Positions 1-10,806 of a stretch of DNA of 64,000 nt are shown piece after piece. Position numbers and translations under genes: made by a program. The DNA is taken from the NCBI RefSeq assembly GCF_014137945.1, contig NZ_JACGWX010000001.1, positions 744,001 to 808,000 on the forward strand, read 5' to 3'. Each line of letters begins with the position of its first letter. Position 1 is the stretch's first letter. The notes under the pieces are model-generated. The model saw only the letters and a program-made list of their open reading frames with translations, ran no database searches and had not been told where the DNA came from. This DNA is from Microcella alkalica. Lineage in GTDB: Bacteria > Actinomycetota > Actinomycetes > Actinomycetales > Microbacteriaceae.

Positions 1-543
1 TCCGCGCCACAGGGTCAGGCGGGTCCAGGCGAAGTCGGTGTCGCCGGGCTTGTAGTCCTCGGCGAGACGAGCGAGCATCCCCACCGGGTCATCGGAGGCG
101 CCGCTGTCGGTGATGCGACGCTGAGCGATCCGGCCGAGCGGAGTCTCGCACGCGCGCTGGCTGGGGCACTCGCCCGGCCACCAGGTGACGACGGGCGCAT
201 CGGGCAGCAGCAGGCCGGTCACGAGACCCTGCTGATCGCGTGCGGTTTCGCCGTGGGCGCGCAGGACGATGACCTCGCTCGCGCCGGCGTCTCCGCCCAC
301 GCGGATCTCCGCGTCGAGACGGGGCTCTTCGCCCGCGCCGTTCGTCGACACCACGATGATGCGCATGGGATGCTCGCGCGAGGCCTCGTTGGCGGCCTCG
401 ATGGCCTCCTCCTCGGCTCCGATCGCGGTCGCGATGACGAGCGTGAGAACGCGGCCGAGGGCGACCGCGCCGCCCTCCTCGCGGAGGGTGACGAGCTTCT
501 TCGACACCTGGCTCGTGGTCGTGTCGGGCAGGTCGATGATCAC
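1..543 (-). CDS. opcA: Glucose-6-phosphate dehydrogenase assembly protein OpcA (partial, C-terminus off the window)
   Basis: OpcA is an actinobacterial partner required for activity of the cytoplasmic NADP glucose-6-phosphate dehydrogenase encoded just upstream. The 181 visible codons begin with GTG and read VIIDLPDTTTSQVSKKL, the usual OpcA opening. They go on through a VALGRVLTLVIAT segment and a VVTWWPGE segment seen in the family, and the frame stays open to base 1, so the C-terminal part is missing. The start overlaps the zwf stop as GTGA (540-543), implying translational coupling in the tkt-tal-pgi-zwf-opcA operon. Family assignment is firm; the full length cannot be seen. Confidence 0.93.
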   Translation of the reverse strand, partial: MIIDLPDTTTSQVSKKLVTLREEGGAVALGRVLTLVIATAIGAEEEAIEAANEASREHPMRIIVVSTNGAGEEPRLDAEIRVGGDAGASEVIVLRAHGETARDQQGLVTGLLLPDAPVVTWWPGECPSQRACETPLGRIAQRRITDSGASDDPVGMLARLAEDYKPGDTDFAWTRLTLWRG

Positions 544-2081
544 GGGCGCCTCCAGACGCGGCCGTCGCGGGCGAGCAGGTCGTCCGCGGACTTCGGGCCC
601 CAGGTTCCGGGGGCGTACTGCTCGGGGCGGCCCTGCGTCGCCCAGAACTCCTCGATGGGGTCGAGGATCTTCCAGCTGAGCTCGACCTCCTCGTGGCGCG
701 GGAAGAGCGGAGGCTCGCCTAGCAGCACGTCGAGGATGAGGCGCTCGTAAGCCTCCGGGCTCTGCTCGGTGAATGCGTGGCCGTAGCCGAAGTCCATCGT
801 CACGTCGCGCACCTGCATGCCCGCGCCCGGCACCTTCGACCCGAACCGCATCGTCACGCCCTCGTCGGGCTGCACGCGGATCACGAGGGCGTTCTGCCCG
901 AGCGCCGAGGTCTGGCTCTCGGCGAAGAGGTACTGCGGCGCGCGCTTGAACACCACGGCGATCTCGGTGACGCGGCGACCGAGGCGCTTGCCCGCCCGTA
1001 GGTAGAACGGCACGCCCGCCCAGCGCCGAGTGGAGATGTCCAGGCGCATGGCCGCGTAGGTCTCCGTGACCGACTCGGGGTTCATGCCCTCCTCCTCCAG
1101 GAACCCGGGCACGAGCTCGCCGCCCTGCCACCCGCTCGCGTACTGGCCGCGCGCCGTGGCCGTCGAGAGGTCCTTCGGCAGGCGCACCGCCGAGAGAACC
1201 TTCTCCTTCTCGGCGCGCAGGTCGGCGGCGTCGAACGAGACGGGCTCCTCCATCGCCGTGAGGGCGAGCAGCTGCAGCAGGTGGTTCTGGATGACGTCGC
1301 GCGCCGCGCCGATGCCGTCGTAGTAGCCGGCCCGGCCGCCCACGCCGATGTCCTCCGCCATTGTGATCTGCACGTGGTCGACGTAGTTCGCGTTCCAGAT
1401 CGGCTCGTACATCATGTTGGCGAACCGCAGAGCCAGGAGGTTCTGGACGGTCTCCTTGCCGAGGTAGTGATCGATGCGGAAGACCGAGTCCGGCGGGAAC
1501 ACCGACTCGACGACGGCGTTGAGCTCGCGCGCGGTCGTCAGGTCGTTGCCGAACGGCTTCTCGATGACGACGCGACGCCACTCGCCGTCCTTCGCCTCGG
1601 CGAGCCCGCTGCGGCGAAGCTGCTCGGTCACGACCGGGAACGACTTCGGCGGGATCGACAGGTAGAACGCGTGGTTGCCCATCGTCCCGCGCTCTCTGTC
1701 GAGCTCCGCGATCGTCTCCGACAGCCGTTCGAATGCGCCGTCGTCGTCGAAATCGCCCGACACGAAGCGGATGCCCGCCGCGAGCTGCTTCCAGGTGGCC
1801 TCGTCGAACGGCGTGCGCGCGTGCTGCTTCACGGCGTCGTGCACAACCTTCTCGAAGTCCTGGTCCTCCCAGTCGCGTCTGGCGAACCCGACCAGGGCGA
1901 ATCCCGGGGGCAGCAGCCCGCGATTGGCGAGGTCGTACACCGCGGGCATGAGCTTCTTGCGCGACAGGTCGCCCGTCACGCCGAAGATGATCAGCCCGCT
2001 CGGTCCCGCGATGCGGGCGAGCCGGCGATCCTCGACGGAGCGCAGGGGATTGTTCTCCGGCGAGATCTCGACCGGTGCCAT
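540..2081 (-). CDS. zwf: Glucose-6-phosphate 1-dehydrogenase
   Basis: This enzyme oxidises glucose 6-phosphate to 6-phosphogluconolactone with reduction of NADP, the entry step of the oxidative pentose phosphate pathway. The 513-residue length is normal for the family. Residues 34-39 carry the dinucleotide-binding GVTGDL motif followed by SRKKL. Residues 202-209 carry the substrate-binding RIDHYLGK signature, with its histidine at 205. An EKPFG motif lies near residue 174. The ATG at 2081 follows a GAGGAG ribosome-binding site. Only 24 bases separate it from the upstream pgi stop, and its own stop overlaps opcA by four bases, so it is read as part of one operon. Confidence 0.97.
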   Translation of the reverse strand: MAPVEISPENNPLRSVEDRRLARIAGPSGLIIFGVTGDLSRKKLMPAVYDLANRGLLPPGFALVGFARRDWEDQDFEKVVHDAVKQHARTPFDEATWKQLAAGIRFVSGDFDDDGAFERLSETIAELDRERGTMGNHAFYLSIPPKSFPVVTEQLRRSGLAEAKDGEWRRVVIEKPFGNDLTTARELNAVVESVFPPDSVFRIDHYLGKETVQNLLALRFANMMYEPIWNANYVDHVQITMAEDIGVGGRAGYYDGIGAARDVIQNHLLQLLALTAMEEPVSFDAADLRAEKEKVLSAVRLPKDLSTATARGQYASGWQGGELVPGFLEEEGMNPESVTETYAAMRLDISTRRWAGVPFYLRAGKRLGRRVTEIAVVFKRAPQYLFAESQTSALGQNALVIRVQPDEGVTMRFGSKVPGAGMQVRDVTMDFGYGHAFTEQSPEAYERLILDVLLGEPPLFPRHEEVELSWKILDPIEEFWATQGRPEQYAPGTWGPKSADDLLARDGRVWRRP

Positions 2082-2105
2082 GGTTCTCCTCTTCGGCCGT
2101 GCCGG

Positions 2106-3701
2106 TCAGTCGATCGCCGCGATGAGCGCGGCGATCGCGTCCTCGTCCGCGACGGCGAGCGTCACGACGGGGCGGCCGTGCTCGGCGAGCACGCGCGCAT
2201 CGCCCGCGGCCTGCGCGGCGATGAGCTGGCCGAAGGTGAACGGCCGGTCGGCGATCTCGAGGTCGTCGGAGGTGCCCCCCACAATCTGGAGGAACACCCC
2301 GTGCGCGGGCCCGCCCTTGTGGTACTGACCCGTCGAGTGCAGGAACCGCGGGCCCCAGCCGAAGGTGACGGGGCGCCCGCTCGCGGCCGCGAGCCGGTGA
2401 CGCACTGCCTCGAGCTCGGGGTGCGCGGTGCGGTCGAGGTAGGCCTGGACGGCGATGTAGCCGTCCGCCGGCACGGCGTCGCGCAGTCGGGCGACGGCCT
2501 GCGCGGCGGTCGTCGCACCGGCGAGCAGCTCGGCGGGGCCGGTGACGGCGATGCCGCCGTCGACGAAGACGGGCGCGACCGGCTCGGGGCGGGCATCCAG
2601 CAGTCCGCGCGCGGCGATCTTCGCCGACTCGACGTCGGGCTGATCGAACGGATTGATGCCGAGCAGGATGCCCGCGACGGCCGTGGCGTACTTCCACGTC
2701 ATGAGCAGCCCGCCGAGCGATCCCGACACCTCGATCTCACCGGGAGCGACCTCCTCGGTGGCGCGCGCGTTCGCGACGAGACGGACCACCTGGATGTCCG
2801 GTGCGCCGGAGTGGAGCTCGGGAGCATCCGAGCCGACGACGACGGGGAGGATGCCGGTGCCGTCCTTGCCGGTCGACTCGGCGATCAGCTGCTCGACCCA
2901 GTCGCCGAAGCCGACGATGTGCGTGCCATCGGCGACGATGACAAGCTTGTCGCGGCGCGGCTCGGTGCCCGCGATCGCCGCGCCGAGCTGCAGCCCGGGG
3001 TTCGACGCGCTGTCGATGGCGAGCGGGGCGAGCGCAGCCTCCGCCTCGTCGAGGATCTCCTCGATGTCGGCGCCCGCGAGTCCGGAGGGCACGAGGCCGA
3101 AGGCCGTGAGCGCCGAGTAGCGTCCGCCGACGGTGGGATCGGCGCGGAAGACGCGGTAGCCGGCGGCGAGCGACGCCTGCTCGAGGGGGGAGTCGGGGTC
3201 GGTGACGATGACGATGCGCTCGGCCGGATCGATGCCCGCGGCGCGGAAGGCAGCCTCGAATGCCCGCTTCTGGCTGTCGGTCTCGACCGTCGACCCCGAC
3301 TTCGACGAGACGACGACGACCGTTTCGGCGAGCCGGTGCTCGACGACGGCGCGGACCTGGCCGGGATCGGTCGAGTCGAGCACGACGAGGTCGGCGCCGA
3401 GCGTTCGCGTGATGACCTCGGGGGCGAGCGACGAACCGCCCATGCCGCAGAGCACGACCCGGGTGACGCCGCGCGCCGCGAGGTCGTCGCGCAGCGCGAT
3501 GATCGCGGGCACGAGCGGGCGCGAGACCGAGACGGCCTGCGTCCAGCCGAGGCGCTTCTCGGCCTCGTCCTCCGCAGCAGGGCCCCAGAGCGTGGCGTCC
3601 CCGTTCGTCATGCGGCTCGCGACGAGTTGTTCGACGAGCTGCGGCACGTGCCGTGCGATGGCGTCCGCTGCGGGGCCGCGGGCTCCGATGGTCGCCGTCA
3701 T
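2106..3701 (-). CDS. pgi: Glucose-6-phosphate isomerase
   Basis: Interconverts glucose 6-phosphate and fructose 6-phosphate, linking glycolysis to the zwf branch. The predicted protein has 531 residues. Sugar-isomerase (SIS) motifs are visible: [11 protein letters not shown], a phosphate-binding SKSGSTVET loop, [10 protein letters not shown] with a candidate catalytic glutamate, and [15 protein letters not shown] near the C-terminus. The start chosen is the ATG at 3701 (MTATIGARG), which overlaps the tal stop as ATGA. The frame stays open far upstream, but that stretch lies antisense or out of frame to tal and has no family match. Third gene of the minus-strand central-carbon operon. Confidence 0.95.
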   Translation of the reverse strand: MTATIGARGPAADAIARHVPQLVEQLVASRMTNGDATLWGPAAEDEAEKRLGWTQAVSVSRPLVPAIIALRDDLAARGVTRVVLCGMGGSSLAPEVITRTLGADLVVLDSTDPGQVRAVVEHRLAETVVVVSSKSGSTVETDSQKRAFEAAFRAAGIDPAERIVIVTDPDSPLEQASLAAGYRVFRADPTVGGRYSALTAFGLVPSGLAGADIEEILDEAEAALAPLAIDSASNPGLQLGAAIAGTEPRRDKLVIVADGTHIVGFGDWVEQLIAESTGKDGTGILPVVVGSDAPELHSGAPDIQVVRLVANARATEEVAPGEIEVSGSLGGLLMTWKYATAVAGILLGINPFDQPDVESAKIAARGLLDARPEPVAPVFVDGGIAVTGPAELLAGATTAAQAVARLRDAVPADGYIAVQAYLDRTAHPELEAVRHRLAAASGRPVTFGWGPRFLHSTGQYHKGGPAHGVFLQIVGGTSDDLEIADRPFTFGQLIAAQAAGDARVLAEHGRPVVTLAVADEDAIAALIAAID

Positions 3702-4813
3702 CGGGCGGCCTCGAGAGCGGCCGTGACAGTGTCGAGGAGCTCGTTCCAGCTCACGATGAACTTCTCGACGCCCTCCTTTTCGAGCAGGGCCGTGACTTCC
3801 GCAACCGAGATGCCCAAGCTCTCGAGCGCGGCGAGGACCTCGCGCGAGGCCTCGTAGCCACCGGTCACCTGGTCGCCGGTGATCACGCCGTGGTCGAAGG
3901 TCGCCTCGAGCGTCTTCTCGGGCATCGTGTTGACGGTCTGGCCGACAGCGAGCTCGGTCACGTAGAGGGTGTCGGGGAGCGCCGGGTCCTTGACCCCGGT
4001 CGAGGCCCACAGCGGGCGCTGGACGTTCGCCCCGCCGCCGATGAGCTCCTGGGCCCGCGCGCCGGCGAACTCCTGCTCGAACAGCTCGTAGGCGAGGCGC
4101 GCGTTGGCGATGCCGGCCTTGCTCTTGAGCGCCAGCGCCTCCGGGCTCCCGATGGCGACGAGCCGCTTGTCGATCTCGGTGTCGACGCGCGAGACGAAGA
4201 ACGACGCCACCGAGTGGATCGTCGCGAGGTCGATACCCGCATCGCGCGCCTTCTCGAGGCCCGCGAGGTAGGCCTCGATGACCTCGCGGTAGCGCTCGAG
4301 GCTGAAGATGAGGGTGACGTTGACGCTGATGCCCGCGCCGATCGTTTCGGTGATGGCCTCGAGACCCTCGCGGGTCGCGGGGATCTTGATCATCGCGTTG
4401 GGGCGGTCGACCTTCGCCCACAGTTGCCGGGCCTGCTCGATGGTGCCGGCCGCGTCGTGCGCGAGGCCGGGCTCGACCTCGATCGAGACGCGGCCGTCCT
4501 GTCCTGCGGAGCTCGCGTAGATCGGGGCGAAGATGTCGCACGCCGCAGCGACGTCGTCCGTCGTGATCTCGAAGACCGCATCGGTGACGTCGACGCCCGC
4601 GCCCGCGAGGTCTCGCACCTGCGCGTCGTACGTCGTGCCGGTCGCGAGCGCGGCGGCGAAGATCGTCGGGTTCGTGGTGACGCCGACGACGCCGCGATTC
4701 TCGATGAGCGAGGCGAGCGCGCCGGAGCCGATGCGGTCGCGCGACAGGTCGTCGAGCCAGATGCTCACGCCGAGGGCGCTCAGCTGGGCGGTGGGGGTGG
4801 GGGTGGGGCTCAT
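3698..4813 (-). CDS. tal: Transaldolase
   Basis: Transfers a dihydroxyacetone unit between sugar phosphates in the non-oxidative pentose phosphate pathway. It has 371 residues, matching the actinobacterial transaldolase size. The opening IWLDDLSRD and TTNPTIF segments and the Schiff-base lysine in NAMIKIPAT are visible, as is a DTEIDKRL stretch. The start is the ATG at 4813, preceded by AAAAGAGGA at good spacing. The first residues (SPTPTPTAQ) are low-complexity. The stop overlaps the pgi start by four bases, and 80 bases separate it from tkt upstream. This gene order is standard in high-GC actinobacteria. Confidence 0.96.
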   Translation of the reverse strand: MSPTPTPTAQLSALGVSIWLDDLSRDRIGSGALASLIENRGVVGVTTNPTIFAAALATGTTYDAQVRDLAGAGVDVTDAVFEITTDDVAAACDIFAPIYASSAGQDGRVSIEVEPGLAHDAAGTIEQARQLWAKVDRPNAMIKIPATREGLEAITETIGAGISVNVTLIFSLERYREVIEAYLAGLEKARDAGIDLATIHSVASFFVSRVDTEIDKRLVAIGSPEALALKSKAGIANARLAYELFEQEFAGARAQELIGGGANVQRPLWASTGVKDPALPDTLYVTELAVGQTVNTMPEKTLEATFDHGVITGDQVTGGYEASREVLAALESLGISVAEVTALLEKEGVEKFIVSWNELLDTVTAALEAAR

Positions 4814-4893
4814 GGTGTCCTCTTTTGTCTCGTGCCCGGCGCGTGCGTCGCGCGTGCGGCGGATCCGGTGGTGGCGGGGAGGGGGACGGTCGT

Positions 4894-6984
4894 CTAGGAG
4901 GCGATCGACTCGAGCGCGGCGGCGACGGCGGCCTCCGCCGTGATACCGAACTCGCGGAACAGCGTCTGGTAGTCGGCGGAGGCGCCGAAGTGCTCGATCG
5001 ACACCGCACGCCCGCGGGAGCCGAGATAGCGGCGCCACGACAGGGCGACTCCCGCCTCGATCGAGACGCGCGTGGTCACAGTGCTCGGGAGCACCGACTC
5101 GCGGTACTCCGCGCTCTGCTCCTCGAACCACTCCAGGCACGGTGCAGACACCACGCGGGCGTGCACCCCCTGGGCAGCGAGCTGCTCGCGCGCGGCAAGG
5201 GCGACCTGGACCTCGGACCCGGTGGCGATGAGCACGACGTCGGGCGAGCCGTTCGCCGCCTCGGCGAGCACGTAGGCGCCGCGGGCGACGTGGTGCGCGG
5301 CGGCCAGGACGTCGCCGGAGGCGGCGTCATCCCCCCGCTCGAACACCGGGATGTTCTGACGCGTCAGAGCGATGCCCGTCGGGCGGTCGTTGCGCTCGAG
5401 AACGGTCTTCCAGGCCCATGCCGTCTCGTTCGCGTCGGCGGGGCGCACGATGTCGAGCCCCGGAATCGCGCGGAGCGCGGCGAGCTGCTCGATCGGCTGG
5501 TGCGTCGGGCCGTCCTCGCCGAGCGCGACCGAGTCGTGCGTCCAGACGTAGGTGACGGGCACGCGCATGAGAGCGGCGAGGCGCACGGCGGGGCGCATGT
5601 AATCGCTGAAGATCAGGAACGTGCCGCCGAACACGCGAGTGCGGCCGTGCAGGGCGATGCCGTTGAGGATCGCGCCCATCGCGTGCTCGCGGATGCCGAA
5701 GTGGAGGATGCGGCCGTAGGGGTTCGCCTGCCACTCGTGCGTCGAGTGCTCGGAGGGCGCGAACGAGCCGCCGTTCGCGATCGTCGTGAGGTTGGACTCG
5801 GCGAGGTCGGCCGAGCCGCCCCAGAACTCGGGCAGGACGCCCGCGATCGCGTTGATGACCTTGCCGCTCGCGGCACGAGTGGACACGCTCGTCCCGCCCT
5901 CGAAGACGGGCAGAGCCGCATCGAGGCCCTCGGGCAGCTCTCCTGCGAGCATGCGATCGAGCAGCGCCTTCCGCTCGGGGTTCGCGGCGGCCCAGGCGTC
6001 AAAGCGCTCCTGCCAGGCGGCGTGACGCTCGGCCCCGCGGACGACGGCGCCGCGCGTGTGGGCGATGACCTCGTCGGAGACGACGAACGACTGCTCGGGG
6101 TCGAAGCCCATGATGGTCTTGGTGGCCGCGAGCTCCTCGGCGCCGAGCGCCGAGCCGTGGATCTTGCCGGTGTTCTGCTTCGTCGGCGCCGGCCACCCGA
6201 TGATCGTGCGCAGGATGATGATGCTCGGCTTCGAGGACTCGGCCTTGGCCTCCTCGATCGCGGCGTGAAGCGCGTGGACATCCTCCACGTACTCGCCGGT
6301 CTTCTTCCAGTCGACCGTCTGGACGTGCCAGCCGTAGGCGGAGTAGCGCGCGGCGACGTCTTCGGTGAAGGCGATGTCGGTGTCGTCCTCGATGGAGATC
6401 TGGTTCGAGTCGTAGATCACGACGAGGTTGCCGAGCTGCTGGTGCCCGGCGAGCGAGCCTGCCTCGCTCGTCACGCCCTCCTGCAGGTCGCCGTCGCCGG
6501 CGATCACGTAGACGTGGTGGTCGAAGACGCTCTCGCCCGCGGGGGTATCGGGGTCGAGCAGCCCGCGCTCGAAGCGCGCCGCGTAGGCGAAGCCGACGGC
6601 GGAGGCCAGCCCCTGACCGAGGGGGCCTGTGGTGATCTCGACGCCGTCCGTGTGACCGTACTCGGGGTGGCCGGGCGTCTTGGAGCCCCACGTGCGCAGC
6701 GCCTTGAGATCGTCGAGCTCGAGTCCGTAGCCGCCCAGGTAGAGCTGCACGTACTGGGTGAGCGAGCTGTGACCGGCGGAGAGGATGAACCGGTCGCGGC
6801 CGAGCCACTGCGGGTCGCTCGGGTCGTGCTCCATGACCTTCTGGTGCAGCAGGTACGCGACGGGCGCGAGGCTCATGGCGGTGCCCGGATGCCCGTTCCC
6901 CACCTTCTCGACGGCGTCGGCCGCCAGCAGTCGTGCAGTGTCAACCGCGGCGGAGTCGATCTCGTCCCAGGTCAGGTGGGTCAT
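4894..6984 (-). CDS. tkt: Transketolase
   Basis: Thiamine-diphosphate enzyme moving two-carbon units between ketoses and aldoses. The 696 residues are typical. Visible motifs are [10 protein letters not shown] near residue 30, the cofactor and metal motif GDGDLQEG followed by [11 protein letters not shown], and the pyrimidine-domain [10 protein letters not shown]. The ATG at 6984 begins [16 protein letters not shown]. In-frame GTG or TTG codons upstream lack homology-like sequence and a good ribosome-binding site. This is the first gene of the minus-strand operon continuing to opcA, and a TATACT hexamer about 165 bases upstream is the best candidate promoter. Confidence 0.96.
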   Translation of the reverse strand: MTHLTWDEIDSAAVDTARLLAADAVEKVGNGHPGTAMSLAPVAYLLHQKVMEHDPSDPQWLGRDRFILSAGHSSLTQYVQLYLGGYGLELDDLKALRTWGSKTPGHPEYGHTDGVEITTGPLGQGLASAVGFAYAARFERGLLDPDTPAGESVFDHHVYVIAGDGDLQEGVTSEAGSLAGHQQLGNLVVIYDSNQISIEDDTDIAFTEDVAARYSAYGWHVQTVDWKKTGEYVEDVHALHAAIEEAKAESSKPSIIILRTIIGWPAPTKQNTGKIHGSALGAEELAATKTIMGFDPEQSFVVSDEVIAHTRGAVVRGAERHAAWQERFDAWAAANPERKALLDRMLAGELPEGLDAALPVFEGGTSVSTRAASGKVINAIAGVLPEFWGGSADLAESNLTTIANGGSFAPSEHSTHEWQANPYGRILHFGIREHAMGAILNGIALHGRTRVFGGTFLIFSDYMRPAVRLAALMRVPVTYVWTHDSVALGEDGPTHQPIEQLAALRAIPGLDIVRPADANETAWAWKTVLERNDRPTGIALTRQNIPVFERGDDAASGDVLAAAHHVARGAYVLAEAANGSPDVVLIATGSEVQVALAAREQLAAQGVHARVVSAPCLEWFEEQSAEYRESVLPSTVTTRVSIEAGVALSWRRYLGSRGRAVSIEHFGASADYQTLFREFGITAEAAVAAALESIAS

Positions 6985-7142
6985 TAGGGGGTACAGCCCT
7001 TTCTCGAATCGAGCCCGGTGGTGGTCGGGCGGAAGACTCTTGCCCAGATCACCGTTGATCGAGACCGCGGCCTGCTCGGGCTCCCGAGCGCGAGGCGATC
7101 GGGGCGCCCCCGTTTCGAGAGACGGACGTGGCGGCGGACAAG

Positions 7143-7156
7143 CCTCCCCAGTATAT
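7143..7156 (-). promoter_or_regulatory. Candidate promoter of the tkt operon
   Basis: On the minus strand a near-consensus -10 hexamer TATACT occupies 7155-7150. No clear -35 box sits 17 bases upstream. Transcription from about 7143 would give tkt a 5' leader of roughly 158 bases. The divergent ctaB promoter lies about 65 bases away. Confidence 0.45.
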
Positions 7157-7216
7157 GAGTCCGCTGGGAGGCGAGGAGCCTCCCCTCCTCCCGGCGGGGC
7201 ATCGGAACGGCTCGCG

Positions 7217-7228
7217 TAGACTGGGCCG
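7217..7228 (+). promoter_or_regulatory. Candidate ctaB -10 element
   Basis: TAGACT at 7217-7222 ends five bases before a GTG (7228) that is in frame with ctaB and 24 bases before the ATG at 7252. It could drive a leaderless GTG-started message, or a short leader carrying the GAAGAGGAG at 7241-7249. Confidence 0.5.
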
Positions 7229-7251
7229 TGCACGCCGTACGAAGAGGAGTC

Positions 7252-8172
7252 ATGGATACAGCGCTGGATCAGCCCGCCGTCGCCCGGCGCCCGACCCTCC
7301 GCCGAACCCTCGTCGCGTACGTCGCACTCATGAAGCTACGCGTGGTCGAGCTGCTGCTCGTCACGACCGCTCCCGTGATGGTTCTCGCTCAGGACGGCCT
7401 GCCCGACGCGTGGCTCGTCATCGCGACGCTCATCGGCGGCACGCTCTCGGCCGGCTCGGCCAATGCGTTCAACATGTACCTCGATCGCGACATCGACCGG
7501 CTCATGAACCGCACCAGGAACCGTCCGCTCGTGACGGGCGAGCTCACCGACCGGCAGGCGCTCGCCTTCGCGTACGCATCCGGCGCGGTCTCGATCGTCT
7601 GGCTCGGCCTCTTCGCGAACTGGCTCGCCGCATCCCTCTCGCTCGCCGCGATCCTCTTCTACGTGATCCTCTACACGATGGTGCTGAAGCGGCGCACCGA
7701 GCAGAACATCATCTGGGGCGGCATCGCGGGCTGCTTCCCGGTGCTAATCGGCTGGAGCGCCGTCACCGGCTCGCTCGACTGGGCCCCGGTCATCCTCTTC
7801 CTCGTCGTCTTCCTCTGGACCCCCCCGCACTACTGGCCGCTCTCGATGCGCTACCGCGACGACTACGCGTCCGCCTCGGTGCCGATGCTCGCGGTCGTCC
7901 GTGGGGGCACGGTCGTCGGCGTTCAGATCATCCTCTACGCATGGGCGACGGTTGCCATGTCGCTCATCCTCATCCCGGTCGCGGAGATGGGTGCGGTCTA
8001 CACGCTCGCCGCGCTCGGTGCCGGCGCGTGGTTCATCATCGAGAGCCACCAGCTGTACGGCCGTCTGCTCCGCGACGAGACGCCCGCCCCGATGCGGGTG
8101 TTCCACTCGAGCATCACCTATCTGACGCTGCTGTTCGTCGCGGTCGGCATCGATCCGCTCCTGCCGTTCTAG
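7252..8172 (+). CDS. ctaB: Protohaem IX farnesyltransferase (haem O synthase)
   Basis: Membrane UbiA-family prenyltransferase that adds a farnesyl group to haem B to give haem O, the precursor of haem A for cytochrome oxidase. The first conserved segment reads KLRVVELLLVTT, and the family's polyprenyl-diphosphate and Mg-binding motif NMYLDRDIDRLMNRTRNRPL is intact, with a second DDYASASVPML motif downstream. Several hydrophobic helices follow each motif. The ATG at 7252 gives 306 residues; an in-frame GTG at 7228 would add eight (MHAVRRGV) and could be a leaderless start. It is divergent from tkt and convergent with ctaA, the next enzyme of the pathway. Confidence 0.95.
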   Translation: MDTALDQPAVARRPTLRRTLVAYVALMKLRVVELLLVTTAPVMVLAQDGLPDAWLVIATLIGGTLSAGSANAFNMYLDRDIDRLMNRTRNRPLVTGELTDRQALAFAYASGAVSIVWLGLFANWLAASLSLAAILFYVILYTMVLKRRTEQNIIWGGIAGCFPVLIGWSAVTGSLDWAPVILFLVVFLWTPPHYWPLSMRYRDDYASASVPMLAVVRGGTVVGVQIILYAWATVAMSLILIPVAEMGAVYTLAALGAGAWFIIESHQLYGRLLRDETPAPMRVFHSSITYLTLLFVAVGIDPLLPF

Positions 8173-8173
8173 C

Positions 8174-8187
8174 CGGGCGGTTGCCCG
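8174..8187. terminator. Short hairpin between convergent ctaB and ctaA
   Basis: CGGGC-GGTT-GCCCG fills the 15-base gap between the two convergent stop codons. The five-base-pair stem has no U-tract, so it is at best a weak bidirectional terminator. Confidence 0.35.
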
Positions 8188-9156
8188 CTAGGCGGTGACC
8201 TCGTCGCGCACGGCGGGCGCGCCCTCCGCCGCGATCGCGGCCCGCGGTGCCCGCAGGCTCAGCAGCACGAGCGTCATGACGGCCACGAGCACGCAGGCGA
8301 GAACCATGTGCACGCCCACGAGGACGACGGGCAGTCCGAGCCGGGCCTGGGCGAGACCGACCGCGATCTGGATGAGCTCGACGGCGACGAGCGCGAGCGA
8401 GGCCGTCCGAAGGAGGTCGGGTCCTGTTCTCACGGCGAAGAGCAGGAGCAGGATGCTCCCGGCGAACGACGCGTAGGCGGGCCACGAGTGGACGTGCTGC
8501 CAGAACTCGGAGTCGAGCCCGTTGCGGGCTGCGCCGCCGTCACCGGCGTGCGGGCCGGATCCTGTGACGACGATGCCGACGAGCACCGTGATCCAGACGA
8601 TGACCGCCGTGGCGATCGCGAGGGGCCGCACCGCGCGAGGGAGCGGCTCGAGGGCCCCGGCGGGCCCGCGGTAGACGCGGACGACGAAGGCCGTCGCGAG
8701 GGCCACGAGCACGGCCGAGACGATGAAGTGGAAGCCGACGATCCAGGGGTTGAGGTTGGTGAGCACCGTGATGCCGCCGATGATCGCCTGCGCCGGGATT
8801 CCGAGCCCGAGCGCGACCGACAGGCGCAGGAGCTCCGGGCGCTCGCGCCGCATCCGCACCACGAACGTGAACGCGACGATCGCGATGATCACGAGGACGA
8901 AGGTCAGCAGGCGATTGCCGAACTCGACGAGGCCGTGGATGCCCATCTCGGGCGTCGCCACGAACGAGTCGACCGTGCAGCGCGGCCAGGTCGGGCACCC
9001 GAGCCCGGAGCCCGTGAGCCGCACGGCGCCTCCGGTGCCGACGATGAGGGTCTGGCTCACGAGCGAGGCCCACGCGATGAACCGCACGCGGCGGTCCGTC
9101 GTCGTCGGGAGCCACTGCCACACCCTCGACCGCCACAGACGATTCACGGCTCGCAT
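8188..9156 (-). CDS. ctaA: Haem A synthase (COX15/CtaA family)
   Basis: Integral membrane monooxygenase converting haem O to haem A. With the ATG at 9156 the protein has 322 residues. Visible features are about eight hydrophobic helices, a GAVRLTGSGLGCPTWPRC segment carrying the extracytoplasmic cysteine pair, and candidate haem-ligand histidines in HGLVEFGNR, VGFHFIVS, HVHSWPAY and GVHMVLA. An upstream in-frame ATG at 9201 (MVSSVILQG) would add 15 residues unlike the family. The gene faces ctaB and shares only a 15-base gap with it, so the two haem-modifying steps are encoded together but transcribed convergently. Confidence 0.93.
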   Translation of the reverse strand: MRAVNRLWRSRVWQWLPTTTDRRVRFIAWASLVSQTLIVGTGGAVRLTGSGLGCPTWPRCTVDSFVATPEMGIHGLVEFGNRLLTFVLVIIAIVAFTFVVRMRRERPELLRLSVALGLGIPAQAIIGGITVLTNLNPWIVGFHFIVSAVLVALATAFVVRVYRGPAGALEPLPRAVRPLAIATAVIVWITVLVGIVVTGSGPHAGDGGAARNGLDSEFWQHVHSWPAYASFAGSILLLLFAVRTGPDLLRTASLALVAVELIQIAVGLAQARLGLPVVLVGVHMVLACVLVAVMTLVLLSLRAPRAAIAAEGAPAVRDEVTA

Positions 9157-9385
9157 CCTCCGATTCCCGGTGAGGCCCTGTAGAATCACGGAGCTCACCA
9201 TCAGTGTCGATCACGGGCGTCGATGCGGCGCAGAATCGCCGGTCGGCCCGTCCGTGGCCAGTCTAGATCTGGCTCCTTGAGCATCCGCCCTCAGCCCGGC
9301 GCACCGTGCAATCAGGTGAACAGGTCGGTTCGAGGGAATGCGTCGACATCGCGACCGGTTGGGTTCGGCAAGAGAGAGGAACAGC

Positions 9386-10804
9386 ATGTCCGACGTGCTC
9401 ATCGACCGACCCGAGCTGGAGGGCCTGGGGCAGTACGAGTTCGGCTGGGCCGACTCCGACACCGCAGGCGCCACCGCTCGCCGCGGGATCTCCGCCGAGG
9501 TCGTCACCGACATCTCGAACCTGAAGAACGAGCCCGAATGGATGCTCAAGCGGCGTCTTCGCGGCTACGACCTCTTCGGCAAGAAGCCGATGCCCCTGTG
9601 GGGCGCCGACCTCTCCGGCATCGACTTCGACAACATCAAGTACTTCGTGCGCTCGACGGAGAAGCAGGCGACCTCCTGGGAGGAGTTGCCCGACGACATC
9701 AAGGCGACGTACGAAAAGCTCGGCATCCCGGAGGCCGAGCGCCAGCGCCTCGTCGCCGGCGTCGCGGCGCAGTACGAGTCCGAGGTGGTCTACCACCAGA
9801 TCCGCGAGGACCTCGAGGCCCAGGGCGTCATCTTCATGGACACCGACACGGCTCTGCGCGAGCACCCCGAGTACTTCGAGGAGTACTTCGGCACGGTCAT
9901 CCCCGCCGGCGACAACAAGTTCGCGGCCCTCAACACGGCCGTCTGGTCGGGCGGATCGTTCGTCTACGTGCCCCCCGGCGTGCAGGTGGAGATCCCGCTG
10001 CAGGCGTACTTCCGGATCAACACCGAGAACATGGGGCAGTTCGAGCGGACGCTCATCATCGCCGACGAGGGCTCGTACGTGCACTACATCGAGGGCTGCA
10101 CCGCCCCGATCTACAAGAGCGACTCGCTGCACTCGGCCGTCGTGGAGATCATCGTGAAGAAGAACGCGCGCGTTCGCTACACGACGATCCAGAACTGGTC
10201 GAACAACGTCTACAACCTCGTCACCAAGCGCGCGATCGCGCACGAGGGCGCGACGATGGAATGGATCGACGGCAACATCGGCTCCAAGGTCACGATGAAG
10301 TACCCGTCGATCTTCCTCATGGGCGAGCACGCCAAGGGCGAGACGCTCTCGGTCGCCTTCGCGGGCCCCGGTCAGCACCAGGACGCCGGCGCGAAGATGA
10401 TCCACATGGCGCCGTACACGACGTCGTCGATCGTCTCGAAGTCGATCGCGCGCGGCGGCGGCCGTGCCGGCTACCGCGGCGAGGTTCGGGTCGATGCCAA
10501 CGCGCACCACTCGGCCAACACCGTGCGCTGCGATGCGCTCCTCGTCGACACGATCTCGCGCTCCGACACGTACCCGGCGATCGACATCCGTGTCGACGAC
10601 GTGCAGCTCGGGCACGAGGCCACGGTCTCGCGCGTGAGCGAGGAGCAGCTGTTCTACCTCCAGTCACGCGGCCTCCCGGAGGACGAAGCCATGGCGATGA
10701 TCGTGCGCGGGTTCATCGAGCCCATCGCGCGCGAGCTCCCCATGGAGTACGCACTCGAACTCAACAAGCTCATCGAGATGAGCATGGAAGGCAGCGTCGG
10801 CTAG
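9386..10804 (+). CDS. sufB: Fe-S cluster assembly scaffold protein SufB
   Basis: Scaffold subunit of the SufBCD complex on which iron-sulfur clusters are built in the cytoplasm. Its 472 residues end in a beta-helix core typical of SufB. The conserved cysteine lies in the [12 protein letters not shown] segment, and the C-terminal [20 protein letters not shown] block is present. ATG 9386 follows AGAGAGGA. The 229 bases upstream show no regulator gene: the sufR gene found first in many actinobacterial suf operons is absent here. sufD starts two bases after the stop. Confidence 0.96.
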   Translation: MSDVLIDRPELEGLGQYEFGWADSDTAGATARRGISAEVVTDISNLKNEPEWMLKRRLRGYDLFGKKPMPLWGADLSGIDFDNIKYFVRSTEKQATSWEELPDDIKATYEKLGIPEAERQRLVAGVAAQYESEVVYHQIREDLEAQGVIFMDTDTALREHPEYFEEYFGTVIPAGDNKFAALNTAVWSGGSFVYVPPGVQVEIPLQAYFRINTENMGQFERTLIIADEGSYVHYIEGCTAPIYKSDSLHSAVVEIIVKKNARVRYTTIQNWSNNVYNLVTKRAIAHEGATMEWIDGNIGSKVTMKYPSIFLMGEHAKGETLSVAFAGPGQHQDAGAKMIHMAPYTTSSIVSKSIARGGGRAGYRGEVRVDANAHHSANTVRCDALLVDTISRSDTYPAIDIRVDDVQLGHEATVSRVSEEQLFYLQSRGLPEDEAMAMIVRGFIEPIARELPMEYALELNKLIEMSMEGSVG

Positions 10805-10806
10805 GA

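Noticed and set aside
1281-3857. Long plus-strand open frame opposite zwf and pgi
   Set aside because: It is antisense to two certain genes and has no family motifs; a GC-skew artefact.
7228-7251. GTG 7228 as the ctaB start
   Set aside because: It is possible as a leaderless start, but the ATG at 7252 has purine-rich GAAGAGGAG upstream and fits the family N-terminus; kept only as an alternative.
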